From: Desulfobulbaceae bacterium BRH_c16a
Lineage (GTDB): Bacteria > Desulfobacterota > Desulfobulbia > Desulfobulbales > Desulfocapsaceae
DNA: 62,854 bases
Direction of reading: 5' to 3'
NCBI GenBank assembly: GCA_000961725.1
Contig: LADS01000020.1
Location: 1 to 62,854 of the forward strand
Shown one piece after another: positions 1 through 7,608 of the stretch. The notes beneath the pieces were generated by a model. The model ran no database searches. It was not told the DNA's origin and saw only the letters and a list, made by a program, of their open reading frames with translations. Position numbers and translations under genes: made by a program. How positions within the stretch are numbered: position 1 is the first letter of the stretch; each line of letters opens with the position of its first letter.

Positions 1-144
1 ATTCCATCTCTCATCCGTCTCCTGAAGCAGCCTGATGAAGGTTTGGTAATCTTCGGAGTCCAGGAAAATATCTTCCCTTCTCCTGCCACGATTCATGACA
101 TGATACCAAGCACCTGGGTATTCGATGCGTAACGGTCTTGACAT
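1..144 (-). CDS. REP-associated tyrosine transposase (RAYT, Y1_Tnp/IS200-like), N-terminal part
   Basis: The reverse strand from the ATG at 144 reads openly for 48 codons to the window edge. It begins MSRPLRIEYPGAWYHVMNRG, the hallmark start of RAYT single-strand transposases (Y1 HUH family), whose first half carries the metal-binding His-x-His motif. Only the N-terminus is visible, so the catalytic motif and tyrosine cannot be checked. These enzymes act on palindromic REP sequences, and a REP-like repeat lies only 4 nt upstream of this start, which fits. I am confident of the family but cannot tell whether the gene is intact. Confidence 0.85.
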   Translation of the reverse strand, partial: MSRPLRIEYPGAWYHVMNRGRRREDIFLDSEDYQTFIRLLQETDERWN

Positions 145-148
145 AATC

Positions 149-199
149 GGAACTTATAAGAAAAAAGCATTTACAAGCCAACAGTAGACTTGCCCCTTT
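149..199 (-). repeat. REP-like repeat, copy A, next to the RAYT start
   Basis: On the reverse strand the repeat reads roughly AAAGGGGCAAGTCTACTGTT followed by GGCTTG, a variable stretch and TTATAAGTTCC, ending 4 nt before the RAYT start codon. A second copy in the same orientation lies at 902-953 and a shorter core at 5830-5856. Sequence identity is direct. The link to RAYT activity is inferred from position and from how RAYT/REP systems work. Confidence 0.7.
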
Positions 200-219
200 G
201 TACCTTTGTGTTGCTTGGT

Positions 220-516
220 TTAACTATGCACGAATGTATGAACATCAACCAGGCGGGAACCAATACAAGATTCTGCAATTTTCAAGTCGAAGTCTGCTTG
301 TAAGTTCATCCAGTATTGAGGTGACTGGTCGAAGGCGCGACCAAATAGCAACGCCAATTCTGCCGTCACCGGGCGTGCTCCTTTGGTGACATGTGATATG
401 CGCATGGGAGAAACACCAATTGCCCTGGCAAATTGTGCTTGCGATACACTCAACTCTTCCAGTATCTCAGTCAGATACTCACCAGGATGGATTGCGGGTA
501 ATCCGTTATAAGTCAT
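220..516 (-). CDS. higA: HigA-family antitoxin (VapI/HigA, HTH Xre type)
   Basis: This 98-residue protein starts with NGLPAIHPGEYLTEILEEL, typical of HigA antitoxins, and continues with a helix-turn-helix in residues 20-75 (SQAQFARAIGVSPMRISHV). HigA binds and neutralises the HigB RNase and represses the higBA promoter. The start codon overlaps the end of the upstream higB reading frame by 11 nt, the usual translational coupling. An upstream sequence with AGGAGA (about 8 nt before ATG) serves as ribosome binding site. The antitoxin frame is intact although the toxin frame is broken, so it may persist as an orphan regulator. Confidence 0.88.
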   Translation of the reverse strand: MTYNGLPAIHPGEYLTEILEELSVSQAQFARAIGVSPMRISHVTKGARPVTAELALLFGRAFDQSPQYWMNLQADFDLKIAESCIGSRLVDVHTFVHS

Positions 517-806
517 GATAATATCTCCTTAGTGGTTCAACAATTTCAACATCGAAGGCATGCCCTCCTTCGAACCGAAAACAAACCCGCCACTGGCCAT
601 TAATACGGATGCTCCATTTGTCATTCCTGTCCCGTGAGCTTTTCTAAATGATTGGACGGTGGAAGGCGTAAATCTTCAATTTTCGTGGCGGCATGTATCT
701 GCTTCAACCGCATCCCAGCTCGTTTCAATATCTCGATCGGCAATCGCCGTGATTTGCCAGTTGAAAAGAAATTTTCAGTTTCAGATGAAGCAAAGGTTTG
801 AATCAT
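506..806 (-). pseudogene. higB: HigB-family toxin (RelE-like mRNA interferase), frameshifted
   Basis: The first 61 codons from the ATG at 806 match the HigB start (MIQTFASSETENFF, then IEDLRLPPSNHLEKLTG) and hit a stop near 621. One frame over, the missing half continues at once with DRNDKWSIRINGQWRVCFRF and HAFDVEIVEPL, the conserved HigB/RelE core, running into the higA start and ending at 506. A two-base loss (or one-base gain) near position 628 explains this. In HigB the Arg and Tyr/His residues of the C-terminal half act in mRNA cleavage, so the product is probably inactive. A sequencing error or programmed slip is possible but less likely. Confidence 0.8.
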
Positions 807-901
807 AATTTCACTGTAAACAGTTTGTTTATGCCAGTCAAGTTGAATATAACACCTTGTTGAAGGTTTTTTATAATCGTCCACCATGAAAAAATATAAT
901 T

Positions 902-953
902 GGAACTTATAACACACAAGCACTAAAAGCCAACAGCAGACTTGACCCCCTTT
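902..953 (-). repeat. REP-like repeat, copy B
   Basis: Reverse-strand sequence begins AAAGGGGGTCAAGTCTGCTG, then TTGGCTTTTAG, and ends TTATAAGTTCC, matching copy A at 149-199 with scattered differences. Both copies point the same way and bracket the HigBA locus as direct repeats about 750 bp apart. The RAYT start is not preserved after this copy: the ATTATG of copy A is ATTATA here. Confidence 0.7.
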
Positions 954-959
954 CCTTTC

Positions 960-986
960 CCTTTCGATGCGTAACGGTCTGAACAT
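960..986 (-). pseudogene. Relic of a RAYT start (first ~9 codons)
   Basis: The reverse strand from 986 reads MFRPLRIER. Sixteen bases (AGACCGTTACGCATCG) are identical to the start of the RAYT gene at 1-144. After nine codons the similarity stops and REP-like copy B begins. It is best read as a deletion or rearrangement product of a second RAYT copy. No function is expected. Confidence 0.65.
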
Positions 987-998
987 AACATTGTGCGA

Positions 999-1017
999 AG
1001 TGACATTTTTTGTCACT
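999..1017. repeat. Short perfect inverted repeat (7-bp arms, T5 loop)
   Basis: AGTGACA and TGTCACT are separated by five T residues. The site sits between the RAYT relic and pilA, about 240 bp upstream of pilA. It could be a protein-binding site or a leftover palindrome of the mobile element. Nothing else identifies it. Confidence 0.35.
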
Positions 1018-1259
1018 GACTGTTTAAATATGTCAGTGTTGGCTGGTACTCTGGGTCTGGGGTATATAACAGCTTTGAGCATAGACTTAAGAAAAACTCT
1101 TCTATCTATCTAATTCCAGCTTGTTAATTATTTTTTAAAAAAAAATTTGCAAGTGGCATTATTTGTGAAAGGAAAATGTAAAGATGTTCTAAGAGCTCAT
1201 GGACAGACTGTCTACTACGAAGTACTTTTCCCCCCCAACCATTTAAGGAGCGTAAAATC

Positions 1260-1916
1260 ATGATGAGAAAAATCGCACAAATGAAGAAAGACAACCAAGG
1301 CTTCACCTTGGTGGAATTGATGATTGTTGTCGCTATTATTGGCATCCTTGCTGCCATCGCCATCCCGCAGTTTGCAGCGTATCGAATTCGAGGATTTAAT
1401 TCTTCGGCTCTAAGTGATGCCAAAAACGCCTCGACCAACCAAGCAGCCATGTTTGCTGATTTTCAGTCATTTGGCATCTCTGACCCTGCTGCTGCGGTGG
1501 CGCTTGGTGTAGTAACATATACGGGTGGTGCTGGTGGTGGCGGAGCACTGGCGACAGGGCCAAACGTTCTCCCAGCGCTGAACTCGCTCACTTATACTAC
1601 ACAAGATGTAGCTGCTCTCAATCGGGGTGTTGTTATTGGTCTTGGTAATGGTGTCAGTCTGGTTGCAACCACTGAGGGTATAGCTCCAGCTCCTGCTAAC
1701 CCGACTGCCGCCAGCTTTATCATAGTGTCTAAACATCTCAATGGTGACACCTATTTTGGCATTGATAGTGATAGCGCATCCACCTATCAAGTTCCCGTGT
1801 CTGGTTCTGCCGGCACAATGTTGGCGGCAGGTGATGAGCCGGCTTCCGTCAATAATGCAGATGATTTCGACACTATCACTGGTGGCTTCGCCGTTGATCC
1901 TTGGGCTGTTAAGTAA
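1260..1916 (+). CDS. pilA: Type IV major pilin PilA
   Basis: This 218-residue prepilin has a short positively charged leader, the prepilin peptidase site G|FTLVE (with the conserved Glu5 of the mature protein) and a hydrophobic helix (MIVVAIIGILAAIAIPQF) that packs in the pilus core. The globular part is Gly/Ala/Thr rich with few charges and no Cys pair, unlike the disulphide-closed D-region of pseudomonad pilins. AAGGAG lies 9 nt before the ATG; a second ATG follows directly. A strong terminator comes right after, so it is probably transcribed largely alone, as expected for an abundant subunit. PilD would process it and PilB/PilC would assemble it; none of these is in the window. Confidence 0.93.
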   Translation: MMRKIAQMKKDNQGFTLVELMIVVAIIGILAAIAIPQFAAYRIRGFNSSALSDAKNASTNQAAMFADFQSFGISDPAAAVALGVVTYTGGAGGGGALATGPNVLPALNSLTYTTQDVAALNRGVVIGLGNGVSLVATTEGIAPAPANPTAASFIIVSKHLNGDTYFGIDSDSASTYQVPVSGSAGTMLAAGDEPASVNNADDFDTITGGFAVDPWAVK

Positions 1917-1937
1917 GAGATATACCTTACATGTTCC

Positions 1938-1978
1938 AAAGGCTAACGGTTCTTTATATGAACTGTTAGCCTTTTTTT
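1938..1978 (+). terminator. Rho-independent terminator after pilA
   Basis: A 15-nt arm (AAAGGCTAACGGTTC) pairs, with one mismatch, to GAACTGTTAGCCTTT across a 7-nt loop and is followed by a run of T. It separates highly expressed pilA from the ABC exporter genes. Confidence 0.9.
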
Positions 1979-2007
1979 ACTCAAAAAGCGTTACTCCTCA
2001 ACAAAAT

Positions 2008-2751
2008 ATGATTCACGTTAATGAGGTATGGAAAGCCTACCCAAAGGAACTCGGTGTTGTATCCAAACCAGCTGTAAGCGATATTTCTTTTGTGGTTTCA
2101 CGAGGTGAAACTCTCGGCCTTATAGGGGCAAATGGCGCAGGCAAGTCCACAACCATTAAACTGCTAATGGATTTCATTCGTCCCACTCAAGGGACGATTC
2201 AGCTGTTCAATCTTGCTCCAGATGCGCCTTTACTCCGACGTAAAATCGGTTACCTTCCCGAAATCGCCAATTTCCCTGCCAACCTCACTATTCTCGACTT
2301 GCTCAGATTCACGGCTGTAACCTGTGCCGTACCCAAGGCTATCCAACTTCAGCGCTCACAGGAACTACTCACTCAACTTGACCTGTGGGAAGTGCGTCGT
2401 CGTCCTCTGCGCACCTATTCCAAAGGGATGCAGCAACGTGCCAACTTCGCCATTGCCCTGATCAATGACCCTGACCTGTTGATTCTCGACGAGCCTATGA
2501 GCGGCCTTGATCCCATGGGTCGGAAAAAGATCATCGATCTCATCGGTCAACTGAAAAAATCGGGGAAGACCATCCTGTTTTGCTCCCATATTCTAGAGGA
2601 TGTGGACCGGTTGGTGGATAATATTCTGCTCCTGCATAAAGGGAAGAAGCTTTTTCACGGCACTCCCCGCGAACTGTCTGCTGCAGAAGGTACAGCTAAT
2701 ATGGCGGAGGGCTTTATCAGCCGGGTAAAAAAGGAGGATGATCATGCTTGA
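2008..2751 (+). CDS. ABC transporter ATP-binding protein of the pilA-linked exporter (PilH-like)
   Basis: This 247-residue ABC ATPase starts at MIHVNEVWKAYP. Motifs in order: Walker A GANGAGKST, a Q-loop region (RRKIGYLPE), ABC signature YSKGMQQRANFA, Walker B LLILDEP and the switch His in LFCSHI. An upstream extension of the frame overlaps the terminator and pilA and is unlikely to be translated. The next gene is its ABC-2 type permease, overlapping by 8 nt. In Myxococcus xanthus a similar ABC pair plus a third protein (PilG/H/I) lies beside pilA and is needed for piliation; the same arrangement here suggests a similar role, which is inferred. Confidence 0.88.
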   Translation: MIHVNEVWKAYPKELGVVSKPAVSDISFVVSRGETLGLIGANGAGKSTTIKLLMDFIRPTQGTIQLFNLAPDAPLLRRKIGYLPEIANFPANLTILDLLRFTAVTCAVPKAIQLQRSQELLTQLDLWEVRRRPLRTYSKGMQQRANFAIALINDPDLLILDEPMSGLDPMGRKKIIDLIGQLKKSGKTILFCSHILEDVDRLVDNILLLHKGKKLFHGTPRELSAAEGTANMAEGFISRVKKEDDHA

Positions 2752-3568
2752 TCCATTTCGCCGTATTGTGGCGCTGGCCCGACTGATTGTATTGGACGGA
2801 CTACGGCGCCATGCTTTGATCGGGCTTGTACTTTTCGCCTTGGCAGGGACTATCGGGGGCCTGCTTTTTTTTGATTTCATTCCCAGGGATATCAGTCGGG
2901 CATCCAACGATTTTCTTTTCTCAATTACCTGGTTGACCGGTTTTATCTTTCTGCTCTTTCATGGCGTGCCGGTTATGGCCTGGGACGCTGAACGGGGATC
3001 ATTACACACCTTTCTGTCTCGTCCTGTATCCCGCTCCGAATACGCCCTTGCGCTTTACTTCGGATTGGTCGTTCTGTTGCTTATGCTAAATGTCATTCTG
3101 GGGGCCTTAGGGTGGGGGGTGTTGAACATCATAAAAGGATCGGTTGGTGAAGCTTCTTTTGAAAACTTGTCCCTGCCCTTTTTTCTGTTGGCCGCAGCCG
3201 GACTATTATGGATACAGATGATGATCCTTGCTATTATCCTATTGTTCTCCAGCGCAGTACGAGGCAGCTTCCCCGTCCTACTTTTGACCCTGTGTTATTA
3301 TTTTATCTGTAATGGTTTGCCTGTGGTAAGGGAGTCATTTCAACAAAATTTCACTGTCGGATCAGACCAGACCTTTGCTTTTCTCTTAAAATGGTCAACG
3401 ATGATATTTCCGGATTTATCCTGGCTGGATTTCAAGACCCTTGCTGTCTCCAGTGACCATATTCCATTTTCCTCACAATTGGCGCTTCCCTTTATCCAGG
3501 CAACACTCTATATCACCATTGTTCTGTGGTTGTCCTGTTCCATATATAAACGGCGGGATCTACAGTGA
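2744..3568 (+). CDS. ABC-2 type permease of the pilA-linked exporter (PilI-like)
   Basis: This 274-residue protein has about six hydrophobic segments: one near residues 23-45, a pair around 60-110, a pair around 135-185, and one at the C-terminus before IYKRRDLQ. There is no signal sequence. The start at 2744 is preferred over 2738 because AAGGAGG ends at 2737, leaving a normal spacing only to 2744. It overlaps the ATPase upstream by 8 nt and the next gene by 4 nt (GTGA), so the three are translationally coupled. It belongs to the NosY/ABC-2 family by topology and context. The substrate is unknown. Confidence 0.83.
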   Translation: MLDPFRRIVALARLIVLDGLRRHALIGLVLFALAGTIGGLLFFDFIPRDISRASNDFLFSITWLTGFIFLLFHGVPVMAWDAERGSLHTFLSRPVSRSEYALALYFGLVVLLLMLNVILGALGWGVLNIIKGSVGEASFENLSLPFFLLAAAGLLWIQMMILAIILLFSSAVRGSFPVLLLTLCYYFICNGLPVVRESFQQNFTVGSDQTFAFLLKWSTMIFPDLSWLDFKTLAVSSDHIPFSSQLALPFIQATLYITIVLWLSCSIYKRRDLQ

Positions 3569-4416
3569 TTGTGGTACGTTCATTTCTCCTAACCGGAATA
3601 GTTCTGCTCTATGGCTGGCTTTTTACTCTACAGGAACATTGGGCTGAAGATCAAAATGTTACACTTGAGATGGCTCTCCCGGTAAGCTTCTACAAAATTA
3701 CTGCTGGCTATATTAAACAACTAGCAGCAGAAATGCTCTTTATTCGGACCAGTGTCTTCTTGGGTGGTGTTCCTCCAGGCACCCCACCGACAAGCTACGA
3801 GGAGTCCCTAGGAAATAATTTTGACGTGATGACTCAGCTTTACCCCCGTTTCATTGACCCTTATTATTTCTGCCAGGGCTTTCTGCCGCACATTTCTCCG
3901 GACGCAGCCGCCAAGGCCAGCACTATTTTTGAAACTGGAATTTCCGCTTATCCTGATGATTTTATCCTTCGGTTCTTCCATGGTACTAATTTTTTCCTGT
4001 CGATGAACGAGCCGCTCAAAGGTGCTGAGGCCTTTGCGAAAGCAGCCAAACTCCCGGAGGCCCCGCCGCTGTTTGCGCATCTGGCTGCCTTGCTTTCCGC
4101 CCAGGGCGGCGACATTGCTGCCGGTCTGATTTCTTTGAAAACCATGCTGGCCTCCGAAAAAGATGAAGGGGTGCGTGTCCGGTATGGGGATGAAATTGCT
4201 GTTTTCGAACAGGCATTGGAGGTTCAGAATTCATTGAATGCTTACACCGGTAAATACGGTGCCGCCCCTGAAACCCTAGAAGCACTTGTTCCCGAGTTCA
4301 TCGCGAATATCCCAGATATCAAAGGCTCCTTTGAACTTATGTACAATCCGCCCAGCCTCCATCTCCAACGCCCTGATAAAAAGAAGCAGACCGGCTCTGG
4401 AATTCCTTGGAATTAG
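3565..4416 (+). CDS. Membrane-anchored helical-repeat (TPR-like) protein of the pilA-linked exporter
   Basis: This 283-residue protein starts at a GTG overlapping the permease stop. An N-terminal hydrophobic segment (residues 6-21, LLTGIVLLYGWLFTL) looks like an uncleaved anchor, followed by a soluble part with paired helices resembling TPR units (around FETGISAYPDDFILRFFHG and AEAFAKAAKLPEAPPLFAHL). Its place as third gene of an ABC exporter next to pilA matches PilG-like proteins in Myxococcus and Geobacter pilus loci. No enzyme motif is visible. It may link the exporter to the pilus machine; that role is inferred. Confidence 0.65.
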   Translation: MIVVRSFLLTGIVLLYGWLFTLQEHWAEDQNVTLEMALPVSFYKITAGYIKQLAAEMLFIRTSVFLGGVPPGTPPTSYEESLGNNFDVMTQLYPRFIDPYYFCQGFLPHISPDAAAKASTIFETGISAYPDDFILRFFHGTNFFLSMNEPLKGAEAFAKAAKLPEAPPLFAHLAALLSAQGGDIAAGLISLKTMLASEKDEGVRVRYGDEIAVFEQALEVQNSLNAYTGKYGAAPETLEALVPEFIANIPDIKGSFELMYNPPSLHLQRPDKKKQTGSGIPWN

Positions 4417-4896
4417 GAAAAAAGAAAAGGGGAACGAGGGCTCACCTGAACGTAGATTCTGCCGCACTAATAGAAGGGGGGAATGGATATTCAAATATAA
4501 GTATGTCAAAGCTACATCTTGCATTAGCCGTAGTCTGTTGCCGGAAAATAATAAGGTAGCAAACTATATTGGATTCCGACCGGTATCTGCCGGGGTGATT
4601 GCATCGGGATGTCGCATCCACCAGGAAGTTCCCATGCTGCGCATGGGAACCAGAGACAACAGACCTTTTTCGTCGAGAAAGTATCAAGCTTTGTTCAATG
4701 GGTAGTTTTGCCTTTGTCGCAAACTCAGAAGGGGTGGCAACCTTTTGCTTGATTATATCGGGCCGATAGAGGAAAATCTGGTTGATATCAGTAAGAGATA
4801 GTCCAAGATGATTGGGTTTTCGATAAAACCCCATGCCAGCATGCCAGGGCAAGAGCCCTTCCGGACCTCACCCCCAGCGGTAAGTAACTCATCCCT
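4417..4896. other. Intergenic region before the broken kinase copy; no gene recognised
   Basis: Open frames here are short, lack a good ribosome binding site and resemble no family I know. The only clear structure is the inverted repeat at 4628-4650. It may carry the promoter for the kinase copy at 4897, but no convincing -35/-10 or -24/-12 pair was found. Confidence 0.4.
4628..4650. repeat. REP-like palindrome (10-bp arms, 3-nt loop)
   Basis: GTTCCCATGC and GCATGGGAAC are perfect inverted arms around TGC. This resembles the GTTCCCA...TGGGAAC palindromes scattered in many bacterial genomes, which fold into stable hairpins and are mobilised by RAYT enzymes. No second copy was seen in this window. 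Confidence 0.6.
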
Positions 4897-5829
4897 ATGA
4901 CGGAAACCGGTCTTAAAACCAGGATTGTCTTAGTATTTGCGATGATGCTGGCTATTGCCATGTTTCTTCAAAGTATTGTCGTTGTGTTCCTGGGGGTGCG
5001 GGCCGCGATAAAGGAGGATGTCTTGTGGTCCAAGCGGTTCCTGCAGCAGATCGTCGTTTCTGCCCCTTTGGCAGGGGAGAAAGGAGACGGGGAACCAAAT
5101 CAAATTAGCTATGATAAAATATCTGAAAGATATCTCGACGCTTTCTCATGCATGATTGTCGAGGTGGCAGGGGAGGTGATATCGGAACCATCGCCGTGCC
5201 GGTTTCGGCAGGAGTTGCTCGCTCGATCGCAACAGGCCAAAGCGGTCAAAGCTTCGGTAACAGGGTATGCCGATGAGGAGTGGAAGCTTAATCTATTCGG
5301 CAGAGAAGTGGTTCTCATTACTGTGCCGCTGGTAGACAGGGAAGGGCAGGTATATGGCAGTATAACGCGGAGCGGTCTCTGCTGCCGATCTATTCCCGAT
5401 ATCAAAAAGATATGGGGATTGCTCTTTGCTATCTATTGGTGAATGTAATAATATTCAGCAGCTTGGGCTTTTTCAGAATTGTGCGCATTTTCATCAGGCC
5501 TTTAGACAAATTGGTGTTGAAGGCTGAGAACTATTACCCGGATGAACAGTCTCTGTTTCCTTTCGGCGACGATGAGAGCGCATTTCGCAAGTTGTCGATA
5601 AGTTTAAATGCATTAATCGATCGTATTAAAAGAGATAACCGCAGTTTGCGAAGCACGGTGAGTGAGCTTGAGAACGCCAACAAAGAGTTGAAAGAAAAAA
5701 ATGACATGGTTGTTCGTTCTGAAAAGCTTGCTTCCGCAGGTCGATTGTCGGCCGGACTGGCCCATGAAATCGGCAATCCTCTGTCGATAATTCAAGGCTA
5801 TGTGGAACTATTGGGAAGGGAAGAGGTTA
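4897..5829 (+). pseudogene. Duplicated, frameshifted and truncated sensor histidine kinase (PilS-like)
   Basis: This is a second copy of the kinase at 6057-7604, matching it from the start (MTETGLKTRIVLVFA) through the sensor domain, second membrane helix, coiled coil and H-box GLAHEIGNPLSIIQGYVELL. A single-base deletion near 5365 (ATAACG here, ATAAATG in the intact copy) breaks the frame at the end of the sensor domain. Similarity then stops at about 5825, immediately where REP-like copy C starts, so the entire ATPase domain is missing. The two copies differ at many third positions, so the duplication is not recent. A short sensor-only peptide of about 155 residues could still be made. Confidence 0.88.
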
Positions 5830-5856
5830 AAAAGGGTCAAGTCTGCTGTTGGCTTC
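5830..5856 (+). repeat. REP-like repeat core, copy C, at the kinase truncation point
   Basis: The core AAGGGTCAAGTCTGCTGTTG, followed by GCTT, equals the core of copy B (reverse strand, 902-953) almost base for base. Here it sits exactly where the duplicated kinase loses similarity to the intact gene. The outer part of the repeat (TTATAAGTTCC) is absent. Confidence 0.7.
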
Positions 5857-6056
5857 CCTGCGAACCAATCTCTAACTTTTTTACAATGTGCATCGATGAC
5901 CGAATTTCTTTTTCGATACTGTTAAAATCATAACTCCTTCCTGTATTTCTGTCCGAACATATCGGTACCCAACGATACCAAAACCATGATAGAGTATAAT
6001 CGGCGACAGGCGACAAAATAAGCTTTCCAACTTTGAAAACATGAAAATTTGTCCTT

Positions 6057-7604
6057 ATGACAAAAACCGGTCTCAAAACTAGAGTTGTATTAGTTTTCGC
6101 AACGATGCTGGCTGTTGGTATGTTTTTACAGAGCATTATAGTTATTTTTCTAGGCGTGCGTACCTCTATAAGAGAAGATATTATATGGGCGCAGCATTTT
6201 ATAGAGAAAGTGGTACCTTTTCCTTCCGCAGAAAAAGCACGGGGACAATCCACCGATCCTGGAATGAGCTATGATAAAATGATCGAAGTATTCCGTGATG
6301 ATTTTTCATGCATGATTGTCGAGGTGGGAGGGGAGGTGGTATCGGAATCTTCGCTGTGCAGGTTTCGGCAAGAGTTGCTGGCGCGATCGCAAAAGGCCAG
6401 AATGATGAAATCTGCTGCTGTGGGTTTTGCAGGCGAAGAGTGGACAATCAATGTGTTCGGCAGTGAGGTGGCCCTCATCGCTGTGCCTCTCGTTAATAGT
6501 TCTGGCAAGGTGCATGGCAGTATAAATGCCGAGCGATCTCTGTTGCCGATATATGCCCGATATCAAAGAGACTTGGGAGTGGCTCTTTGCTATCTTCTTG
6601 TTAATGTAATACTCTTTACCAGTTTAGGTTATTTCAGATTTGTCCGTTTGTTTTTCAGGCCTCTGGATAAACTGGTGCTGATGGCTGAAAATTATCATCC
6701 GGATGAGCAGTCGCTTCTTTCTTTTAGCGACGATGAGAGTGCCTTTCGGAAACTGTCGATAAGCTTGAACGCTTTACTTGATCGAATAAAAAGAGATAAT
6801 AGCATACTTCGCAATACTGTACGCGAGCTTGAGGACGTGAATAAAGAGTTAAAAGAAAAAAATGATCTGGTTGTACGTTCTGAAAAACTTGCTTCGGTAG
6901 GTAGATTATCAGCAGGACTGGCTCATGAAATTGGTAATCCGCTGTCGATAATCCAAGGTTATGTCGAACTATTGGGGCGGGAAGATCTCTCAGCGGATGA
7001 AAAAGTACAGTTTTCGGAAAAAGCACAGCAGGAGCTAGATAGAATAAAAAAACTCATTCGGCAACTTCTTGACTTCTCCGGGTCGGTAAGATCCGGTGAA
7101 GAAAAGATATCTGTTAATGTGCTGATTGGAGAAGTGATGAGTTTTGTCTCTTTGGAGAAATCGTTTACTGCTTGTACAATAAAGACAGAGCTTTTTGCAG
7201 CAAGCGATCAAATAGAGGTCGACAAGGATGCTCTTCGGCAGATTCTTCTCAATGTACTCTTCAATGCGGTCGATGCAACAGCTGAAGTAGGGCATGAAAG
7301 GCAAATTGCTATTGCAACATATAATCAAGAGAGCAGCCAACTGGGGTCGGTTCTGGTCATCAGTATAAGAGACAATGGTATTGGAATTGCCGAAGAGAAT
7401 CTGCAATATATTTTCGATCCATTTTTTACGACCAAAGAAGTCGGCAGAGGAACGGGCCTCGGCCTGTTTGTCTGCCATGCAATATTGGCAAGAATGGGTG
7501 GCAGTATTGCTATAAACAATCGGGATCCTCACGGTATTGAAGTAAAGATTGAACTGCCGCTGCAGAGACACTTCACATCCACTCCAATAACTTCATGTAA
7601 TTAA
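6057..7604 (+). CDS. Membrane sensor histidine kinase, PilS/NtrB-like
   Basis: This 515-residue kinase has a membrane helix at 10-33, an extracytoplasmic sensor region at about 35-172, a second helix at about 174-195, a HAMP-like linker, a coiled coil at about 245-275, and a HisKA domain with the phospho-acceptor His290 in GLAHEIGNPLSIIQGY. The ATPase domain shows the N-box (NVLFNAVDAT), G1 (DNGIGI), F-box (FDPFFTTK) and G2 (GRGTGLGLF). The regulator follows after 4 nt, so they are one operon. Position between pilA and the minor pilin operon suggests it controls pilus genes as PilS does. PilS proper usually has six helices, so the match is functional rather than strict. Confidence 0.88.
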   Translation: MTKTGLKTRVVLVFATMLAVGMFLQSIIVIFLGVRTSIREDIIWAQHFIEKVVPFPSAEKARGQSTDPGMSYDKMIEVFRDDFSCMIVEVGGEVVSESSLCRFRQELLARSQKARMMKSAAVGFAGEEWTINVFGSEVALIAVPLVNSSGKVHGSINAERSLLPIYARYQRDLGVALCYLLVNVILFTSLGYFRFVRLFFRPLDKLVLMAENYHPDEQSLLSFSDDESAFRKLSISLNALLDRIKRDNSILRNTVRELEDVNKELKEKNDLVVRSEKLASVGRLSAGLAHEIGNPLSIIQGYVELLGREDLSADEKVQFSEKAQQELDRIKKLIRQLLDFSGSVRSGEEKISVNVLIGEVMSFVSLEKSFTACTIKTELFAASDQIEVDKDALRQILLNVLFNAVDATAEVGHERQIAIATYNQESSQLGSVLVISIRDNGIGIAEENLQYIFDPFFTTKEVGRGTGLGLFVCHAILARMGGSIAINNRDPHGIEVKIELPLQRHFTSTPITSCN

Positions 7605-7608
7605 AATA

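Noticed and set aside
1741..2007. N-terminal extension of the ABC ATPase across pilA end and terminator
   Set aside because: It overlaps pilA and the terminator, and the extension is not ABC-like; the domain begins at MIHVNEVW.
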